From assembly GCA_001599595.1 (NCBI GenBank), contig BCHH01000002.1, forward strand, positions 1,582,335 to 1,646,334: 64,000 bases of DNA. The letters are read 5' to 3'. Made by a program: the position numbers and the translations under genes. Each line of letters starts with the position of its first letter. The first letter of the stretch is position 1. Below are positions 57,662 through 64,000 of this stretch, one piece after another. This stretch comes from Beverwykella pulmonaria. Lineage: Eukaryota > Ascomycota > Dothideomycetes > Pleosporales > Melanommataceae. Below the pieces are notes generated by a model. The model made no database searches and was not told where the DNA came from. It worked only from the letters and a program-made list of their open reading frames with translations.

Positions 57662-60000
57662 CTAGCAAGTCGCTAAAACCTTTATTCCATCTCGCAGGCT
57701 TTCGATTTGCCTGTGAAGCTCCTTTCGCCGCTGAATAGAGGTACTGTCTTCCCCAGCAATTGCCTCAAGCTGATCAGACGTCAAATTGCCAACCAAAGTA
57801 GGAGAGAACACTTTAAGCGGTGTCTCAGGTCCCGATACAAGATGATAGTCCGTAGCTTGCATGCAAACGTTGTCTACAAACCGTTTTCGGGCAACTGTAT
57901 AGTACGCCTTGAGAATGTCGTGAATATCCTGTACGGTATGCTTCAAGTTGCTTATTCCTGAAATACGTTCGAGATGGTCTGTTGTCGTCACATTTCCTGC
58001 GGTAGTGAATCCGAATGTTGCTGCAATTTGTGATGTCTCATCTGCTGCCCTTTTCACCCTCTCCGCACGAGTCTTTTCCAGATTCTCGCTGAAGTAATGG
58101 TTTGTCGTTATGAGGTTTCCCTCACGTTCGGTCCGGATGATAAACTTGACGTGTTCTATGGTTTTCTTATAAATTGGCAAAGTTTCCTCAACCAAAACTG
58201 CCCAAAGATTATTTCTGACGCGTTCTTCCGTGCAAATATTGGCGAGCAGTCGGTCGCAAAACCTGTGAATATGCAGAATTACGTCATAGATGTAATCCAA
58301 AGCTAGATGCTCCCAATGGATGGTTTGTTGCTTGAAGAGCAAAGGTGAAATCGCCGGATCAAAGGCCCCCAGCTCGAATCCTCTTGAAGATTTGTATATG
58401 CGTTCAATCCAACTCAAGATGTCGTCGGTGATTTGAGGCTCTTGGGGTTGAGAGCTGCATAGTATATCTTCTAGCTCTGGATATTCGTTCATATCGAAGG
58501 AGTCAGTCACTCTTTCCTCACATGCAACATCGGGAAACCACGAAGTGGACTGCTGAATTTGGCCAGAGAGCGCCGATTTTTTTGACTTTGATGTGCGGTG
58601 TTTGCTCGAGCCCTTGGGTTGCTGAAGTACACTCAAGTCCAAAGGCTGGGCTGCGTGGTTGTCAAAATCCACAGTACATCCATTCTTCCGCACTGCTTCT
58701 GAGAAGTGATCATTCATGGTCACTATAAGGGTAGCGAGCCGCGTGGTTTCATCATTAAAAAAATCATCCGTCCCATAGCGCGTGTCCAAAGCGTATCCAG
58801 TGGCTGTTTGGAATCTCACAGCCATGTTAATTAGGTATATACGCTGCTGATAGTCGCTTTCGCGATTAGGGCCAAGAATGCGTAATTCGTCTTCACACAT
58901 CATAATACGGTGGTAGATTTCACGCCTAACGTGAGGGAATTCTCGTTGAGTAATATTTTGCAGAAGATCGCGAAGTCGCTCATGAAGGGCTGGAATACCA
59001 ATTCGGTCTTGAGCGATTGTGGAGAAGAGGCCACTGCTGAAAAACGCAGATTCTTTTTGGTGTCGCTCAAAAGTGGATATTGCTCTCTCCTGCTGCCCTC
59101 GGTTCCGGACCAAGCAATAGCCTAACCTTAGTTTATGCTTCTTGCCTTGCATTAAGTCTAATACGTCTTTTTCTGCTCCTCTATCAACAAGGTCTGGCTT
59201 GGTAAGGACACCAAGTGTGCGTTGTCCCTGAGAATCAACATCTTTTGCCATGTTTAGAATCTCTTGAGTCGCAATATCGACATTCGCAGGGATAACCGCT
59301 AGGATGATTGTCCTGTCATTTTGAATGAAACGCCGCACCATTCGCTTGACCAAATCAATATCCTCATTTGTTGTGAGCCCTTCTGTCGGAGTTCGGAATA
59401 TTCCGGGTACGTCGATAACACTTAGATGGTTGTGGTTTGGTCCAAGCAGCTCAACCCTAAAAATATGTTCAGAGAACGCTGTTTGACCAAGCCTTCTTGG
59501 TTTGTCGGGTGAGGGTATGTCCATAATATCACACGCCTGATATTGAGTCAGTCCCAAAGACAGTGCCTATGATCCAATATCTAACCTTTGATAATATGCT
59601 ACCAAATTCGCTTGCGGAAAGTGTCTCAAAGCTGCCTTGTTTGAAGGACTTCAGCCTCTTGGCCGTAGCCTCATCGCATGAAGCTGAAGGGATTATAGAG
59701 ACAGATATACTCTCTACCTCTGCCCTGCGGAAAACGATCTGGGTGGCGAATCGGGTACATAGAGTGCTGTCTCGAGGAAATGGGAGACTAGTAAGCCCTT
59801 CCAAGACTGATGATTTTCCACTCGATTGGTCTCCTACAACCACAAGCTACTTATGGTTAGTACCGTCCACATCATACCTAAAAAGGCATCGATACTTGTG
59901 GAAGTGATATGTACTCGCCTATCCCCAACTCGGTTAACTTATCAATCTTGCCTAAACGTTGAGGGTCCGCAAAGCCGCTGAGTTGATTTTCTAATTCCAT
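57662..60000 (-). CDS. Dynamin-like GTPase (Mx/Vps1-like)
   Basis: Large GTPase of the dynamin superfamily, expected to assemble on membranes. Three exons (60000-59896, 59846-59586, 59536-57662) give 746 aa. Motifs: MELENQLSGFADPQRLGKID start; P-loop GDQSSGKSS (about residues 40-48); STLCTRFATQI switch I; DVPG (about 163) where most dynamins have DLPG; LTKPDL G4; then the stalk and, near the C-terminus, a GED-like helical segment (VQDIHDILKAYYTVARKRFV, DNVCMQATDYHLVSG). There is no PH or proline-rich domain, as in fungal Mx-like proteins annotated as interferon-induced GTPase homologues. The extra loop about 320-400 with a Lys/Ser stretch is low complexity. A tight frame across both introns supports the model. 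The role is unknown. Confidence 0.87.
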
Positions 60001-62581
60001 AGTCTTGAGGGGACTTCTTCAATTTTTCTCGAGATATCAAGTTGTACAGAAGGTGATAGGAAAAGAGCAAGAAGATTCCAAGTGCGGGCTAAAGACAGAT
60101 GCTGAAAAACACAAATGCGGGGATTGTTCATGATGGCGTGTCTGCTTCGCGTGGTAAGAAGGCACAGACCGTGTCATGGGCGGGAATTGCCGTATCTGGC
60201 GAATGGCTTGCATAGATTCACGTCAGCACATGCACGATATTCCATCCTGCCCATAGCATGGCTCGCATTTACGTAAAGAGCTTTGGCGGTGAGGAGAATG
60301 GCCCCGGTCGGTTTCCAATGCCGGGCAATAGTTGAAGGTGGGGATGTAATAAGCAACCAGTAGCTTCCTGGTAACTAAGCCACATGCCTCCTTCTTCCAA
60401 TTCTCGAAGAGTGGCCACTTCGATTGTCGCCACCTTCTCTACCGGGTCTGCGGAATCGATCGACGATTGCCCATCAATGTCATCACTATCCTGACCCATG
60501 TCGTGCCTTCTCGGTATTCCATCAAAAAAGGAGGGAGATTACTAACTATATTCCTCGCGCGAAAGTTGGGCCGGGGACGAACCAATTACCTTCTATTGCA
60601 CGAATCTAGGTGTAGGTTTCGTCCTCTGCAGTATATAGCCTCTGTCTACACGTTATTGTGCTTAAAATTTGTAGTTATCTATCTTATAGGGCTGTTCTTC
60701 TAGCCCCTAAATTCTAAAGAATATTACACAGATGTGGTGGAGATGTGAGCGTGAAGAGATTTTTGTGTTCTGTCGCACGACGCACGTGAGGAACAGAACA
60801 GTTTCGCTTCCGCTTGTATGACAAGTAGGGCAAAACAAGTAATTCGTTTGTGATTACGCGTATATAGTAGTGTGTCACTCTCATGCTTCTGAATGCCATT
60901 TCGTTCTAGTATTGGACTGGGCGAAGTTATTTGGTATTTTGGCCTGCACTTTCAGTTTGGGAAGAGTAGTCACCCATCTCCAGGAAATGTTGGGACTTTC
61001 CCGCGGATCGTAATGGCTGCAACACCATATGATAAAGTAGAAAAGTGTTTGGTTGGGTTATAGCTTACGACGTGTGGCTCACTCATTCAGAAGACCTTGT
61101 TCTTGCGGTTCAGAAAAGGTGGGATCAAGTTGTGACAGAACTTAGTCCGTATGTCGTCGCAAGTGACCATTAATACCTACGAATTAAGTATGGAGTGATC
61201 AGACTTGAGGCAGTTGAGTATTACTTTTACATGCAATCTTGGTCAGCATATAACATAGCCCACACTCCCGTAGCCAGTATTTCTTCAAGTCCAATAGATA
61301 GACTTACTCGTACTATGCTTTCGAGATAGAATGAAGCCAGTAGTCGACAAGTGGGAATGAGTTATCGATTTTCCGAATCTGGCCGCTGTACTTACAGAGA
61401 CTCTTGCAAATTTCGACGCGTATCAGGCTTAGAAGCGGAAACAAAATCAAGGGAAAAAATGGAAAGGATGCGGCATGTGTGTATTTATAGTTCTGACTTT
61501 GCATGTTTGTACAATTGGGTTGAAATCCGCGATTTTTGCGCATTCTCTCAGCCGCTCTATAGGCCCAATATATGCGAAGTGCTTGGTTGCCACAACGCGC
61601 TTAGAGGATTGACGTAAACGATGGCTATATAATGAGCGGCAAAAACCAATACTAGGTTTGAATAATTTGAGTCTGGGGTGGGTAGCCATCGAGGATATAA
61701 AGGAAATGGAAGAACGAAGAAGGAAGTGTGATGGAGGTTTCACAATAGCGCTGGTTGGAATCAGAAAGCGCGCTTACCTTACCTCGCACGGCGGAAAAAC
61801 CGTCAAACCAGGAATATATACGAGTAGAGGAAGTAAGAGAAAGCAAGAAGATGGGTTAATTGCTTACAGTGGCGAGAGTTCTTGAGTAAATTACATAGAG
61901 ATTCTACCTTACTTTGTTTAAGTAAATGAGATGACGACGCGTGAGCATGCTCTTCTTGTCAGAGACGTGCTGTAATAGGGGTCCCCTTCCCAGGGACCCT
62001 GAAGTAGCAGTTGCAGCAGTGAAATTCTTTGTCGTTGCACGCCTTATAAGGATAGTGTTCCTCGTAAGCTCGGAGCAGAAAGCTCTTTCCGCTTCACCTC
62101 GTTACTGTCACATGGCGTCGGGGAAGCGCAAAGTCAGAAGACAAATAATATTTCGGTTGTCGTCGACGGGTTCACAGACCGGACGCTGCTGTACTGGTAT
62201 GTCTCAGAACATACAATATTCGCTGAACCAACACCCTCCGATCGCGATATACACTATTGTGGGCACTACTTCTTGCGAACCGGGAACAGAAGCTGCAGCT
62301 CTTTGGATGGGGTTGGAGGCGAAAAACGATCACCTTAACCTATCTCACTTGGCTTAGCTAAATCTAGATTGGCGTGCTCTATTAACAAGGCAACACCGTC
62401 ACGGCGAAAACAAAGTCTTTAACCTAGGTAGGACCACTAATGAACATACCTTATTACATGTTCTGCTCTCTCTTTCCCCCACCGCACTTGCAACCTGCCT
62501 GTGCATGCAGAGCTACATAGCAGTGCCACTTCCGTCACCTGTACTTCCGCTGCTGTCTTATGCCATACCCTTTCGGCCCCA
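60001..62581. other. Gene-poor region, about 2.6 kb
   Basis: AT-rich with short frames only. The best is a minus-strand frame at 60499-60350 (MGQDSDDIDGQSSIDSADPV then EKVATIEVATLRELEEGGMW) whose acidic composition looks protein-like and could be a lone first exon. No gene can be supported. Confidence 0.35.
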
Positions 62582-63898
62582 ATGACACCGGGTCTGAAGC
62601 GCGGCCAAAAAATGACGTCCTCGGATATGCTTGACAGTAGCGCTCGATCCGCAAGTGTTGAGGTTTGCAGTCGTCTCCGTAAAGCATCCAAGAATGAGAT
62701 ACAGCAGCCCCCGCGACCGACCACCAATTCCTCAGTCCGCAGGCCCGCTACGAAATTACCACTACCGTCTGATTCATCTTTTTTAGCACGCTCGCAATCG
62801 CTCTTCCATCGTCCTCGGCTGTGTCTAAGCCTACTTGCCGTTCCGTCGTCGCTGAAACAGACCCAGTACAAACCACGCGACTATGGAAGAGGGTCATGTC
62901 ACATACCAACGAGACTGAAAGCTCAAAAGGAAAGAGGAGGGGCAAAGTGTCTTCACCAAGAAGCACGTCATCATCGACGTCAACGTCCGGGAAGCGATGG
63001 AGACAGGCACCTCCTACCTCGGAAGCCTCTAGGACTAAGAGAGAGACAACTGCTAAAGTTACCGATGCGGACTTTATGGAGACAGTTCTAGAGCCCCATG
63101 GAGTTACCATCCAGAATAAGGGCGCAAACCAAGATCTTCACAAACACTTCCGCGTCCACGAACTACCCCACGACCCTAAGAGTCGGCTCCATGCTCATAA
63201 GCAAACACTCACATTTGATGTCTGGCCAGAACCCGACATAGAGCGAGTCCAGCGTGAGTACAGAGCTATGATGTTGTGCAGATGCAATGAGGCAGGACGA
63301 ATGGCTTTCTCCCCCACTTATCGAGTCGCCCAGGAAACGATACGAGTGGGACATTCGCCCTGACTGCGTGTATCACGTCTCTCTCCAAGCCTTCCGACCC
63401 GGCTTCCGTCCGAGCGTTTGAGAACATGTTTCCGTCGTGCAAAAGCGAGCCTTGTGCCCTTATCTGACCATTGAGTTCAAGAAGGACGAAGCGACCCTAG
63501 CTACAACCCGTCAGCATATCGCTGTCGCCTCAGTCATGGCGCTGTACAATCACTATCGTTTGAAAAGCTGCGCGCTCCAAATGAGTGGGAGGGAGTGGTC
63601 TGAAGAGGATATGAACCAGATGCGCCACTACAGAATTACCTTCACTAGATCAACTTAAGACCTGTAGTGCACCGTGCCGAAGACTTTTGAAACCTAGACT
63701 AGTTGTAGAATGTCCGCTATCTACTCCGGCGACTGCTACATCCTCGCAGGTGTTCAGCGGTTGATTAGCATCATCAACGACATTCATTACTGGGGACTGG
63801 AGGTCTATGGTAGGTCCTGCAAGGCTGACATTGCTGCTAAAATACACTCAGTCCCTGATGCAGACCCGGATGACATACCGCTACTAGAAGAAGATTGA
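62582..63898 (+). pseudogene. DUF7924 protein gene, frameshifted and with stops
   Basis: Fungus-specific DUF7924 family, function unknown. Readable parts: MTPGLKRGQKMTSSDML start; RLWKRVMSHTNETESSKGKR; DFMETVLEPHGVTI; FRVHELPHDPKSRLHAHK; ERVQREYRAMMLCRCNEA; in a second frame YEWDIRPDCVYHVSLQAF; CPYLTIEFKKDEATLATTRQ; ASVMALYNHYRLKSCALQMS; WSEEDMNQMRHYRITFT; and GDCYILAGVQRLISIINDIH. The frame changes near 62780 and 63340. In-frame stops at 63419 (TGA for Arg), 63656, 63665 (TAG for Trp) and 63695 (TAG for Trp) fit C-to-T/G-to-A mutation. About 60 residues before the YEWDIRPD block seem missing compared with the family. Not functional. Confidence 0.65.
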
Positions 63899-64000
63899 AT
63901 GATATTCACAGTTAGCAATACTACTACTTTCTTAGCTTTCCTCCTCCTCGCAGCTCTGTACGGCCTTCTAGAAATATGCTTTAACTTTATTCATTTGGAA

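Noticed and set aside
1..64000. tRNA, rRNA, CRISPR arrays, bacterial-type operons
   Set aside because: Scanning by eye found no tRNA T-loop with matching arms, no rRNA-like blocks and no spaced repeats; the sequence is eukaryotic.

Overview
The window is nuclear DNA of a filamentous ascomycete (Pezizomycotina; class not resolved). The evidence is short GT-AG introns of about 45-130 nt, often with CTNAC-type branch sites, the two-subunit fungal type I fatty acid synthase, fungus-only families (DUF3292, Brl1/Brr6, CYP52-like P450, DUF7924), and transposon remnants whose stop codons look like repeat-induced point mutation (RIP).

Left part (1-25 kb). In order: the 5' half of a riboflavin synthase gene (minus), a mitochondrial-type family III CoA-transferase (plus, nine exons), a kinesin-6-like motor (minus), a DUF3292 membrane protein (plus), an ankyrin protein with an N-terminal Clr5-like segment (plus), a secreted FMN-dependent alpha-hydroxyacid oxidase (minus), an F-box protein (plus), a CYP52-like P450 (plus) and a Brl1/Brr6 nuclear-envelope protein (minus). 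Between them lie decayed fragments: a HET-like piece, a CorA-like magnesium-transporter relic and several unassigned coding-like stretches around 10-11.5 kb.

Middle part (25.9-44 kb). The primary fatty acid synthase locus: FAS beta (minus, 2086 aa) and FAS alpha (plus, 1861 aa) diverge from a shared 1.5-kb intergenic region. The two proteins form the alpha6beta6 cytosolic complex. The P450 (a probable fatty acid or alkane omega-hydroxylase) and Brl1 (membrane-lipid-linked nuclear pore assembly) lie on the FAS beta side. A TFIIIC subunit (Tfc6-like) follows on the FAS alpha side.

Right part (44-64 kb). A gene-poor, repeat-rich island. A decayed fungal membrane-protein gene is followed by a 4.1-kb Tc1/mariner element that has itself received four insertions: a pogo-like TIR element, two solo LTRs with 5-bp target duplications, and a 5'-truncated LINE with a 13-bp target duplication. 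Removing three of these rejoins the transposase reading frame. Next come a 151-aa secreted four-cysteine protein, a region with clustered CACGTG motifs, a BTB-domain protein, a dynamin-like GTPase (minus) and a DUF7924 pseudogene whose remaining motifs resemble a PD-(D/E)XK nuclease fold. No tRNA, rRNA or CRISPR array was seen. Exon limits were read by eye from splice signals and frame continuity.
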